From Elusimicrobiota bacterium (GTDB lineage Bacteria > Elusimicrobiota > Elusimicrobia > UBA1565 > UBA9628): DNA of 32,537 nucleotides. Within the stretch, counting starts at the first letter, position 1. Each line of letters begins with the position of its first letter. The stretch covers positions 1 through 32,537 of the forward strand of contig JAGWUP010000009.1 of the NCBI GenBank assembly GCA_028868375.1, given 5' to 3'. Below, one piece after another: positions 21,359 to 28,476 of this stretch. The translations under genes and the position numbers were made by a program. Under the pieces are notes generated by a model, which was not told the origin of the DNA, ran no database searches, and saw nothing but the letters and a program-made list of their open reading frames with translations.

Positions 21359-21943
21359 ATGGAAAAAACATTCTTCACGAGCGACACTCATTTTGGCCAC
21401 GCCAATATCATCAAGTATTGCGCGCGGCCGTTCGCGTCGGTTCAGGAGATGAATCGGGAGATGATCGCCCGCTGGAACGCCGTCGTCGGGCCGCGGGACA
21501 CGGTCTATCACCTCGGCGACTTCGCGCTCGGGAAGATCTCCGAGGCGCCGGCGCTCCTGCGCAAGCTCAACGGCGGCAAGAAGATCCTCATCCGCGGCAA
21601 CCATGACCGCAGCGCTCGGCAGATGCTCGAGGTCGGCTTCAACGAGGTGCACGAGAAGCTCGAATGGAACGGCTGGATGCTCCAGCATCATCCGATCGCC
21701 ACGAACCGGAAGCTCCTCTGCGGGCACATCCATGAGAAATGGGCGCGCATCGGCTGGGTGATCAACGTCGGCGTGGACGTTTGGGGCTTCACGCCTCGGA
21801 CCATTGAGGAGTTGATGAAGGCGCCGGAGTCGCCGAAGGAATACAAGTGCCGCTACTGCGGAGAGATGCTCAAGCGCCTTCAGAACAACGTCGCCCATCG
21901 GGGCGGCGACTGCGCGAGCGGCGCGGCGGGAGCGCGTCCGTGA
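21359..21943 (+). CDS. Calcineurin-like metallophosphoesterase
   Basis: A 194-residue phosphoesterase. All blocks of the dinuclear metal site are present in order: SDTHFGH (D-x-H), HLGDFALG (GD), IRGNHDR (GNHD), LQHHP and CGHIHEKW (GHxH). Small stand-alone enzymes of this type hydrolyse phosphodiesters or phosphomonoesters; the substrate cannot be told. The C terminus carries an extra YKCRYCGEMLKRLQ segment with one CxxC and a later Cys. It may be a partial zinc ribbon. Its stop overlaps the start of the next metallophosphoesterase gene as GTGA. Confidence 0.88.
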   Translation: MEKTFFTSDTHFGHANIIKYCARPFASVQEMNREMIARWNAVVGPRDTVYHLGDFALGKISEAPALLRKLNGGKKILIRGNHDRSARQMLEVGFNEVHEKLEWNGWMLQHHPIATNRKLLCGHIHEKWARIGWVINVGVDVWGFTPRTIEELMKAPESPKEYKCRYCGEMLKRLQNNVAHRGGDCASGAAGARP

Positions 21944-22659
21944 GATTCGTCGCCGTCTCCGACACGCACACGGCCGAGTTGGACCTGCCGGAGGGAGACG
22001 TGCTCCTCCACGCGGGCGACCTGACCTACCGCGGCACCTTGCCCGAGGTTTCCGGCGCCGCCGCTTGGCTTGAGGAGCAGAAGAAAAAGAAGAAGTACCG
22101 GCACGTCGTCGCGATCGCGGGCAATCACGACTGGCTCTTCCAGAAGGAACCGGGCGTTGCGCGGCAGATCATGAAAGAACGAGGCTTGCTCTATCTCGAG
22201 GATTCCGGCTTGACCCTCGAAGGCTCGACCGTCTTGGAGGGCCAGATTGCGCCCGGCCCCGGCCGCGTCACGATCTACGGCTCCCCCTGGCAGCCGTGGT
22301 TCAACGATTGGGCCTTCAACCTCTATCGCGGCAAGCCCATGAAAGAGAAGTGGGACATGATCCCCTCGGGCGTCGATATCCTGATGACCCATGGGCCGCC
22401 CCACGAGATCTTGGACGGCGTGGGCCGCTTTGACGAGGACGTCGGCCCAGACGACAATGCGCTGCACATCCGGCGCGTGGGCTGCGAGGACCTGCTGGAG
22501 GCAGTCAAGCGCGTCAAGCCCAAGGTCCACGTCTTCGGCCACATCCACGCAAGCTACGGACGCATCGAGCGGGAAGGAACGAAGTTCATCAACGCGTCGA
22601 TCATGAACGAGGTCTACGACCCCGAGCGCAAGCCCTGGGTCTTCGATTGGCCCGTTTAA
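21940..22659 (+). CDS. MPPED-like metallophosphoesterase
   Basis: A 239-residue phosphoesterase of the MPPED1/2-like group. Motifs are AVSDTHT (D-x-H), DVLLHAGDLTYRG (GD, with the LLHaGD context typical of the group), AIAGNHDWLF (GNHD), LMTHGPP and FGHIHASYG (GHxH). The start is GTG, overlapping the stop of the upstream metallophosphoesterase. A longer upstream frame is out of register with any homologous sequence. The exonuclease gene follows after 13 bases with a strong AGGAGG. Two phosphoesterases and one exonuclease in one run suggest a nucleic-acid or nucleotide processing set, but this is inference. Confidence 0.85.
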   Translation: MRFVAVSDTHTAELDLPEGDVLLHAGDLTYRGTLPEVSGAAAWLEEQKKKKKYRHVVAIAGNHDWLFQKEPGVARQIMKERGLLYLEDSGLTLEGSTVLEGQIAPGPGRVTIYGSPWQPWFNDWAFNLYRGKPMKEKWDMIPSGVDILMTHGPPHEILDGVGRFDEDVGPDDNALHIRRVGCEDLLEAVKRVKPKVHVFGHIHASYGRIEREGTKFINASIMNEVYDPERKPWVFDWPV

Positions 22660-22672
22660 GGAGGAGGCCCTA

Positions 22673-23338
22673 ATGCGACTGAACAATGAGCTCGTCGTCC
22701 TCGACCTGGAGGCGACCTCCAACCAGGAGATCGCCGACGAACGGCCGGCGGTCCAGACGAACAACTTCATCATCGAGATCGGCGCGGCCTTCCTGGACCG
22801 CGACCTGAAGCTCGTCGACACCTTCGAGCGCCTGGTCCGCCCGGAGGAGCCGATCACGCCTTTCATCACGGAGATCACGTCGATCACTCCCCAGATGTGC
22901 GAGGGCCAGCCGCTTTGGAAGGAGGTCGCCTCCGAGTTCGAGGACTGGGTCGCGCGCCATTGCGGCAGCATCAAGAGGGTGCGGCTATGCGCATGGGGCA
23001 ACTACTTCGACATGAGGCTGCTGCGCGACGTCTATGCCCGCTACGACCGGCCGTTCTCTTTCTCCGGCACCTGCTTCGACGTGAAGACCTTGGCCATGCT
23101 TTGGATGGCACTGGGCGGCCGGCGGACCGACAAGCTGGGCGTCGACACCGTGGCCTCCGCGATGGGCATCGAGCCCGAGGGCCGCTATCACCGAGCTCTG
23201 ACCGACGCCGCCAGCGAGGCCAAGATCCTCCAGCGCGTCTTCGCCGACCTGGAGGGCGGCTTCTTTCTGCCCGACGCGCCCGGCAAGCGGCGCTCCCATT
23301 TCCGGATTACAGCGGAGAGCTCTCCGAAGGCAAGCTGA
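22673..23338 (+). CDS. DEDDh 3'-5' exonuclease (element B copy)
   Basis: A 221-residue close paralog of the enzyme at 4774-5424. It has the same catalytic residues at the same places: D11, E13, D113, H173 and D178. The two differ mainly by conservative changes (for example in ERPAVQTNN versus ERPLIQTNN) and at the C terminus, where this copy has a short Ser/Lys-rich extension. AAGGAGGAGG precedes the ATG. The first 20 or so bases of the coding sequence are almost the same in both. Here it follows two metallophosphoesterases and precedes a SIR2-like gene; in element A it follows AbiE. Conservation in both elements points to a backbone function such as end processing or protection during transfer. 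Confidence 0.88.
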   Translation: MRLNNELVVLDLEATSNQEIADERPAVQTNNFIIEIGAAFLDRDLKLVDTFERLVRPEEPITPFITEITSITPQMCEGQPLWKEVASEFEDWVARHCGSIKRVRLCAWGNYFDMRLLRDVYARYDRPFSFSGTCFDVKTLAMLWMALGGRRTDKLGVDTVASAMGIEPEGRYHRALTDAASEAKILQRVFADLEGGFFLPDAPGKRRSHFRITAESSPKAS

Positions 23339-23354
23339 CCGGAGAACTTAACGG

Positions 23355-24392
23355 ATGGCGAAATCGCCCCACGAAGCGTCGGTCGAAGACGAGATCAAGG
23401 ATACAAGCATGGGTGCCCCGCACGTGGTCCTGCTAGGCGCAGGCGCCAGTCGAGCTGCGTTTCCCCAGGGAGATCGGAACGGGAAGGCTCTTCCTCTGAT
23501 GGCGGATTTTGTCCAACACCTCGGCATCGGCGATTACCTTAGGGAAGCCGGGGTGCCCAGCGACACGACGAACTTCGAGACCGCCTATTCGACGTTGGTC
23601 GGGGACCCGAGGGGTTCCGATATCCGCGAAGAGCTGGAGACGCGAATTTACGAATACTTCCGCTCTTTGGAAATGCCGGACTCTCCGACGATCTATGATC
23701 ACCTTCTGCTTGCGATGCGACCCAAGGATGTCATCGCAACCTTCAACTGGGACCCATTCTTGCTTGAAGCCGTTCAGAGGAATAATCGCGTCCTCAAGGG
23801 CCGAGTGCCTGCGCTGCTTTTTCTTCACGGCAACGTGGCAGCGGGCTTTTGCCCGAAGGATCGTGTCCACGGATTCCGCGGCGCGGTCTGTTCCAAATGC
23901 AAAGAGCCTATGCGCGGCGTGCCGCTCCTCTACCCAATTGCGGCGAAGAACTACGAGAATGATCCGTCCATCGCCGCCTCATGGGCGTTCATGAAACTGG
24001 CCCTAAAAAAGACGTTCATGTTCACGGTTTTCGGCTACGGGGCGCCCTCATCTGACACCGCGGCCTTGAGCCTGCTCCGCGAGGCATGGGGCGATGTCGA
24101 GAAGAGAAGTCTCGAGCAGACGGAAATCATCGACATCCGGCCAAAGGAGGAATTGGCGAAGACCTGGGAGCCCTTCATCCATACACACCACTACGAGACC
24201 CACGATGACTTCTTCGACTCCTGGATCGCCAAGCATCCTCGGCGTTCAGGCGAGGCATATTGGAACCAATACATGATGGCGAAGTTCATCTCGAACAATC
24301 GAATTCCAAAGGGCGGGAGTCTCGAAGAGCTTTGGGATTGGTACCAGCCGCTCTTCGAAGCGGAGCAATCGCAGGGAGATGAGCGGCTCTGA
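23355..24392 (+). CDS. SIR2-like domain protein, probable defence NADase
   Basis: A 345-residue protein with a SIR2-like fold. The nucleotide-binding motif VVLLGAGASRAAFP lies at about 24-37. Next come FNWDPFL (N131, D133), where such proteins place catalytic residues, and LFLHGN (H158). C166, C179 and C182 are probably part of a zinc site. SIR2-like proteins in phage-defence loci deplete NAD to abort infection; its setting among toxin-antitoxin, Fic and restriction genes fits this. No helicase, TIR or Argonaute partner is adjacent. The only tightly linked gene is the small zinc-ribbon protein that overlaps its stop by one base. A second possible start is the ATG at 23409, right before the domain. 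Confidence 0.8.
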   Translation: MAKSPHEASVEDEIKDTSMGAPHVVLLGAGASRAAFPQGDRNGKALPLMADFVQHLGIGDYLREAGVPSDTTNFETAYSTLVGDPRGSDIREELETRIYEYFRSLEMPDSPTIYDHLLLAMRPKDVIATFNWDPFLLEAVQRNNRVLKGRVPALLFLHGNVAAGFCPKDRVHGFRGAVCSKCKEPMRGVPLLYPIAAKNYENDPSIAASWAFMKLALKKTFMFTVFGYGAPSSDTAALSLLREAWGDVEKRSLEQTEIIDIRPKEELAKTWEPFIHTHHYETHDDFFDSWIAKHPRRSGEAYWNQYMMAKFISNNRIPKGGSLEELWDWYQPLFEAEQSQGDERL

Positions 24393-24580
24393 TGCCCTTC
24401 ATCATTCGAGAAAACCGAGAGTTTTGGTGCCACCGGTGCAAGAAGAACGTCGTTCTCGAGCCCAAGATGTGGTGCGATATCTGCCCTGGGTGTCGTGTTG
24501 AGTTGAAGCCGCGCATGAAAGAGGATTTCGACGAGGTGTCCGAAGCGGAATACACCTGCCGTATGAGGTCTAGTGAATAA
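24392..24580 (+). CDS. Small zinc-ribbon protein
   Basis: A 62-residue protein with C13-x2-C16 and C28-x2-C31-x2-C34, a compact zinc-ribbon pattern, and an acidic C terminus. The ATG overlaps the SIR2 stop codon (TGATG), so it is translated with that gene and may be its regulator, adaptor or nucleic-acid-binding partner. It is not recognised as a named family. Confidence 0.65.
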   Translation: MPFIIRENREFWCHRCKKNVVLEPKMWCDICPGCRVELKPRMKEDFDEVSEAEYTCRMRSSE

Positions 24581-24624
24581 AGCGCTCCAACGAGTCGCAG
24601 CATAACATTGCCTCTGGCGAAGTT

Positions 24625-24654
24625 AAGACAAGGTTGTTATACTAACCTTGTCTT
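24625..24654 (+). promoter_or_regulatory. Fic promoter with 11-bp inverted-repeat operator
   Basis: AAGACAAGGTT (24625-24635) and AACCTTGTCTT (24644-24654) are perfect inverted arms around an 8-base spacer. The spacer contains an extended -10, TGT-TATACT (TATACT 24638-24643), so the operator wraps the -10 box. No good -35 is visible. The inner half-sites CAAGGTT and AACCTTG and the 8-base spacer recur in the right-end promoter at 6227-6250, suggesting a common DNA-binding protein. Confidence 0.7.
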
Positions 24655-24675
24655 TAGAGCGAATAAGACCAGGTT

Positions 24676-25962
24676 ATGAAACGCGAAGAACTAGCCCCCC
24701 GCCTGCACGCGCCATACGATGCCCGCCACGAGTGCGGCATCATCAAGACCCCGGAGCCAGGCTACGAGAACATCTGGTTCGTCGTTCCGCCGCCGCCACC
24801 CCGGACGCCTCCTCCGAAGCTTCCGCTGAGAGCCATGACGAAGGCCTCCGAGATCCTCTCGCGCCAAAAAGAGTTCTCCGCGCTCGACGGCATCGACAAG
24901 CTCATCGCCTATTACTTCGTCAGGCGAGAGGCGGTGGAATCGTCCCGCATCGAGGGGACCTGGTCGACGATCGACCACGTCCTCACCCCCGGAGAGCTCC
25001 ACGACGCCGGCGAGGCCGAAAAGGCGCGGCAATCGGTGCGCGGCTACGCCCGCACGCTGGAGACCCACCTCGCGCGCGCCGCGCGCGAAGCGGAGCGCGT
25101 CTTCACCCTCAAGACGGTCTTGGACATCCATCGCGACATCGTGGCGAAGGACCCGACCTTCCGCGGGGAGGCGGGCGTCTTGCGCGCTCCGGGGCGGGTC
25201 GGGAGCGTCGTCCAGATCGGCGGCTCTTTCCGTAAAGAGGAATCAACCTACAACCCCGCTCCACCGCGTTTCGTCGCACCGAGCCTCAAGGCCGTCCTGG
25301 ACTGGCTCTCCGACGAGGAGATCGCGCAGCGCGGCGACGCGGGCGTCAGCGGCTTCACGTTGCCCGTGCGGCTGGCGCTGGCGCACGCGCACTTCGAGGC
25401 GGTGCACCCGTTCTCCGACGGCAACGGCCGCGTAGGCCGCGCGCTGTGGCCGCTGCAGATGGCGTGCGCCGGCCGCACGCCGCTCTATCTCTCCGGATTC
25501 GTCGAGGCGTATCGCGAAGACTACAGCCGCGCGCTCCAGTCCGCGCAGAAGCGGCTCTCCTACGCGGAACTCGTCGAGTTCGTCTGCGAAGCGATCCTCC
25601 GCAGCGACACCGAGGCCTCGGCGTCGCGGGCGGCCATCGCGAGCCTTCCTGCCCTCTGGCGCGCGCGCGCGCGCTTCCGCGGCGGCTCGACGGCGCTGCG
25701 CGCGCTAGAGCTGCTGCAACGCATGCCAATCGTGACGAACGCCCTGCTGGTCGACGAGCTGGGCGTCACGAAGGAGGCGGCGCGCGTGGCGCTCGAGCAG
25801 CTTGTCGAGCGCGGCGTGGCGCGCAATCGCGGCAGAGCTGGCAGGACCCAGCTCTTCGCGGCCGAGGAGCTGATCTCTCTGCTTTCCCGCCCTTTCGGCA
25901 CCGGTGCGGAGCCAGCTCTTAAGAAGGGACGCGCGCTGCTGCGCGCCGCGCCGCGAGGTTGA
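24676..25962 (+). CDS. fic: Fic-domain protein with N-terminal inhibitory helix and C-terminal winged helix
   Basis: A 428-residue Fic protein that would transfer AMP (or a similar group) from a nucleotide to a protein hydroxyl. The active-site motif is complete: HPFSDGNGRVGR at 244-255. An inhibitory motif SSRIEGT near 89-95 provides the (S/T)xxxE(G/N) glutamate (E93) that blocks ATP binding, as in class II Fic proteins with a self-contained antitoxin helix. A flap segment STYNPAPP precedes the core. After about residue 340 a helix-turn-helix (TNALLVDELGVTKEAARVALEQL) is present and could bind the operator at 24625-24654 for autoregulation. The start ATG lies just after AGGTT. It is followed one base later by the pRiA4b ORF-3-like gene. 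Confidence 0.9.
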   Translation: MKREELAPRLHAPYDARHECGIIKTPEPGYENIWFVVPPPPPRTPPPKLPLRAMTKASEILSRQKEFSALDGIDKLIAYYFVRREAVESSRIEGTWSTIDHVLTPGELHDAGEAEKARQSVRGYARTLETHLARAAREAERVFTLKTVLDIHRDIVAKDPTFRGEAGVLRAPGRVGSVVQIGGSFRKEESTYNPAPPRFVAPSLKAVLDWLSDEEIAQRGDAGVSGFTLPVRLALAHAHFEAVHPFSDGNGRVGRALWPLQMACAGRTPLYLSGFVEAYREDYSRALQSAQKRLSYAELVEFVCEAILRSDTEASASRAAIASLPALWRARARFRGGSTALRALELLQRMPIVTNALLVDELGVTKEAARVALEQLVERGVARNRGRAGRTQLFAAEELISLLSRPFGTGAEPALKKGRALLRAAPRG

Positions 25963-25963
25963 C

Positions 25964-26503
25964 ATGGCGCGGCAGCTATCCATCGGCATTCTTCAACTCA
26001 AGATCACGCTGGACGGCATCGAGCCGCCGATCTGGCGGCGCATTCTCGTGCCGAGCTGGATCTCGTTCGCGAAGCTCCACAAGATCATCCAGCGCACGAT
26101 GGGCTGGAAGGACTGCCATCAGCACAGCTTCGCTTCCGACGGCCGCGGCGAGCTGAAGCCCTCGGCCGAGAAGACGGTCCTGCTCGGCCACCTGATCAAG
26201 AAGGAAGGCGAAGTCTGGCGCTACCAATATGACTTCGGTGACGGCTGGGACCACACGATCACGGTCGAGAAGACGCTCGAACCTGACGACCCCAAGAAAT
26301 ACCCCGTCTGCCTCGAAGGCGCTCGCGCCTGCCCGCCGGAGGATTGCGGCGGAGTGCCGGGCTACGAGGAGACGCTGGAGATCATCGCGGACCCGAAGCA
26401 TCCCGATCACGCGGATCGCATCGAGTGGCTCGGGGGCGGGTTTGATCCTGAGAAGTTCGACCTGGCTGCGCTCAATCGCAGACTCAAGCGCTTTCGCCTA
26501 TGA
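25964..26503 (+). CDS. pRiA4b ORF-3-like protein
   Basis: A 179-residue protein of the plasmid pRiA4b ORF-3 / IS1096 TnpR-like family (PF07929). Diagnostic segments are LKITLDGIEPPIWRRILVP, then YQYDFGDGWDHTITVE, and CLEGARACPPEDCGGVPGYEE. The biochemical role of the family is not established; it is common on plasmids and mobile elements. The ATG lies one base after the Fic stop codon, so the genes are cotranscribed. Confidence 0.85.
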   Translation: MARQLSIGILQLKITLDGIEPPIWRRILVPSWISFAKLHKIIQRTMGWKDCHQHSFASDGRGELKPSAEKTVLLGHLIKKEGEVWRYQYDFGDGWDHTITVEKTLEPDDPKKYPVCLEGARACPPEDCGGVPGYEETLEIIADPKHPDHADRIEWLGGGFDPEKFDLAALNRRLKRFRL

Positions 26504-26534
26504 CTCAACTTGATCAAGGGGTGATTAACTGACC

Positions 26535-28106
26535 ATGACATCCGATCCTATACGCCACGTCGTCGTTCTCATGCTCGAGAATCACTCGTTCGATCAAATG
26601 CTAGGGTGCTTCAAGAGCATCTATCCTCAACTTGAAGGCGTCGATCCCAACGCTCCCGGCAAGAATAGCGACGGCAAACGCGTCGTATTCGCGCAAGCGC
26701 CGACCACGGCGCGCCAAATTCTGATCGATCCTCACCACGAGGTCCAGCACGTCAGTGTCCAGCTCGCGAATGAGAACGGTGGCTTTGTCCTCGACCTGGA
26801 GGACTGCTACGTCGGCGAATGCACGGACGATCACCGACGCTACGTGATGAGCTACTATCCGCTGGATTCTCTTCCCGGCCTGCATGCGCTCGGGCGAGAT
26901 TTCACGATCTGCGACCGATGGCATGCGTCGGTGCCTGGCCCCACCTGGCCGAATCGGTTCTTCGCGCTGACAGGCACGTCCTCCGGCCAGGTGGACATGC
27001 CCGACGACGGCGAGCACAAGGCCGACCTCAAAGGCTACATGGAGCAGGATCAGGTTACTCTATTCGACCGCTTGAGCGAAAAGCAGGTCCCTTGGAAGAT
27101 TTACTTCAGCGGCCTGCCTCAGAGCGTCGTGCTTCGCCACCAACGCCGCCCGGAAAATATTTCTCGATATTTCGCGATGGAGCAGTTTTACAGCGACGTC
27201 GCCGGGGCGGAATCGGAGTTCCCGGCGTTTAGTCTTATCGAGCCGGACTTCATGGGCTCGGGTGAAAACGACGACCATCCGCCGCATGACGTGATGAAAG
27301 CGCAGAAGCTCATCGTTGACGTGTATAACGCGATCCGCGCCCAGCCCGATCTCTGGAATTCCACGCTCCTCGTGATCTTCTACGACGAGCACGGCGGCTT
27401 CTACGACCACGTCCCTATCCCCACGGCGCCGCCGCCCGATCAACACACGAAATACCCCTTCGATCATCTCGGCGTGAGAGTGCCGGCTTTGCTGGTCTCT
27501 CCGTGGGTCGCGCGTCAATTCTGCTCCACGCGCTTTGACCACACGAGCTTGCTCAAGTATCTGATTGAAAAGTGGGGCCTCGGGCCGCTCGGCAACAGGA
27601 CGGCGGCCGCTAACAGCATCGGGTCTCTCATTCAGGCAGACTGGGGCAAACCGAGAACTGACACGGCCGCTCACATCGAGTTCCCGGACAACCTCCTAAC
27701 GCCGCCAGATCCTTCGCTCGCAAAGGCCGCCGCCGGCTGGATCAACGGGCACCATGTAGCGCTTCAGTTGCTGGCCAAGGAGCTCAAGGAGCAAGCCATC
27801 GACCAAGGCGCTTCGGGCCTGTCCGGCACGCTCCACAATATCGGCCAAGGGTTCCGGGGCGCGCTCGCCGCGATCGGCCTCCAAGACCCCGGAGACGTGG
27901 CCAAGGCTGATTTCCAGTTCTATCATCAAACCCAGGTCAGGCAGGCCCGCGTACAGCTCGCGGCGATGATCCGAAACGAAACCCTCAGCCAGTCAACGCG
28001 CCACCATGCCGCGATTTCCTTGGGCTACCTAGTCGGAGTCCCTTTTGGGACTTCTGCCGATCCAATTCTCGCGGCGAAATCCTGGCTCGACAAGTCCCAC
28101 GGATAG
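26535..28106 (+). CDS. Phospholipase C / acid phosphatase-like phosphoesterase (PF04185)
   Basis: A 523-residue enzyme of the bacterial phospholipase C and AcpA superfamily, which hydrolyses phosphate esters of lipids or other substrates. The N-terminal metal and nucleophile motif is LENHSFDQML (E15, N16, H17, D20). Later come WPNRFFALTG and the C-terminal metal cluster YDEHGGFYDHV (D284, E285, H286, D291, H292). Most relatives are exported, but this one starts with MTSDPIRHVVVLML and has no signal peptide or Tat motif, so it appears cytoplasmic. The C-terminal 150 residues are outside the core and of unknown fold. A CTTGATCAAG palindrome (26509-26518) lies just upstream. It is the last gene before the element's right end. 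Confidence 0.85.
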   Translation: MTSDPIRHVVVLMLENHSFDQMLGCFKSIYPQLEGVDPNAPGKNSDGKRVVFAQAPTTARQILIDPHHEVQHVSVQLANENGGFVLDLEDCYVGECTDDHRRYVMSYYPLDSLPGLHALGRDFTICDRWHASVPGPTWPNRFFALTGTSSGQVDMPDDGEHKADLKGYMEQDQVTLFDRLSEKQVPWKIYFSGLPQSVVLRHQRRPENISRYFAMEQFYSDVAGAESEFPAFSLIEPDFMGSGENDDHPPHDVMKAQKLIVDVYNAIRAQPDLWNSTLLVIFYDEHGGFYDHVPIPTAPPPDQHTKYPFDHLGVRVPALLVSPWVARQFCSTRFDHTSLLKYLIEKWGLGPLGNRTAAANSIGSLIQADWGKPRTDTAAHIEFPDNLLTPPDPSLAKAAAGWINGHHVALQLLAKELKEQAIDQGASGLSGTLHNIGQGFRGALAAIGLQDPGDVAKADFQFYHQTQVRQARVQLAAMIRNETLSQSTRHHAAISLGYLVGVPFGTSADPILAAKSWLDKSHG

Positions 28107-28119
28107 CGAAACAGCGCAA

Positions 28120-28142
28120 GGCTGGCAAACTGTGGTCCAGCC
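28120..28142 (+). terminator. Weak terminator-like hairpin after the phospholipase gene
   Basis: GGCTGG (28120-28125) and CCAGCC (28137-28142) form a 6-bp stem with an 11-base loop. It is followed by AAAATCC and not by a T run, so termination on the plus strand is doubtful. Confidence 0.25.
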
Positions 28143-28199
28143 AAAATCCTTGTGGTGTAGCGCGTCCTAAAAATTCGCCGCGCCGCGGCCGATCCGTGC

Positions 28200-28239
28200 T
28201 ATACTCTTTTGCAGGACCACTAGGTTGACGTGCTCAACC
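28200..28239 (+). promoter_or_regulatory. Outward-facing right-end promoter of element B
   Basis: TATACT (28200-28205) with extended -10 TGC corresponds to the one at 6211-6216; a -35 box is poor here. A hairpin GGTTGA / TCAACC (28223-28228, 28234-28239) follows at about the same distance. Next comes GGGCGG-TTT-CTCGACGG, matching GGGCGGTCTCGACGG at element A's right end. The layout promoter, inverted repeat, CTCGACGG, att is thus shared by both right ends. No gene is read by it in the integrated state; the next genes face the other way. Confidence 0.5.
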
Positions 28240-28278
28240 AAGTGACAGCGAGGGCGGTTTCTCGACGGAGAGAGTCGG

Positions 28279-28295
28279 TTTTCTCGACGAGAAAA
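28279..28295. repeat. 17-bp palindrome at the right end, possible recombinase site
   Basis: TTTTCTCGACGAGAAAA is an 8+1+8 perfect palindrome just left of the att repeat. A related palindrome, GTTTCTCGTCGAGAAAC, lies inside each att repeat (6356-6372 and again after 28348). A half copy, TTTCTCGACGGAGAG, lies at about 28258. The shared core TTTCTCG-N-CGAGAAA suggests binding sites of one protein. Confidence 0.5.
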
Positions 28296-28305
28296 AGAAG
28301 GATTC

Positions 28306-28405
28306 CTCATAACCTTGAGGTCGCTGGTTCAAATCCAGCCCCGCAACCATTTGAGTTAGTTTCTCGTCGAGAAACGAGCGAAAACCCTGGTCCAAAAGGC
28401 CGGGG
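28306..28405 (+). repeat. Attachment-site direct repeat, tRNA-fMet 3' half (B/chromosome junction)
   Basis: This second copy of the 101-bp sequence at 6302-6402 lacks one C in the acceptor run. It starts at the anticodon loop and ends in the terminator hairpin. Sequence to its left is element B's right end; sequence to its right differs from the integrase flank and leads into minus-strand chromosomal genes. It marks attR and therefore the original downstream flank of the tRNA-fMet gene. The interval 28406-28476 holds no gene. Confidence 0.8.
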
Positions 28406-28476
28406 GTTCTTGCTTGATGTCCCCCCGAGAATCTAGGCCGACTTGAATTGCGGCTCCAAGCCGCCCCCGCCCGCAA

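Larger units (their letters stand above)
6302..28405 (+). mobile_element. Integrated mobile element B, about 22 kb, at the tRNA-fMet 3' end
   Basis: The element is bounded by direct copies of a tRNA-fMet 3' half plus terminator (6302-6402 and 28306-28405). An integrase gene lies 50 bp inside the left copy, the usual position for a tRNA-targeting integrase. It encodes a replication-relaxation protein and a coupling ATPase but no visible pilus or channel genes. It is therefore more likely mobilisable than self-transmissible, and may rely on the type IV genes of element A. Cargo is defence-rich: ubiquitin-like conjugation, type IIS restriction, a toxin-Panacea pair, SIR2 and Fic. Confidence 0.75.
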
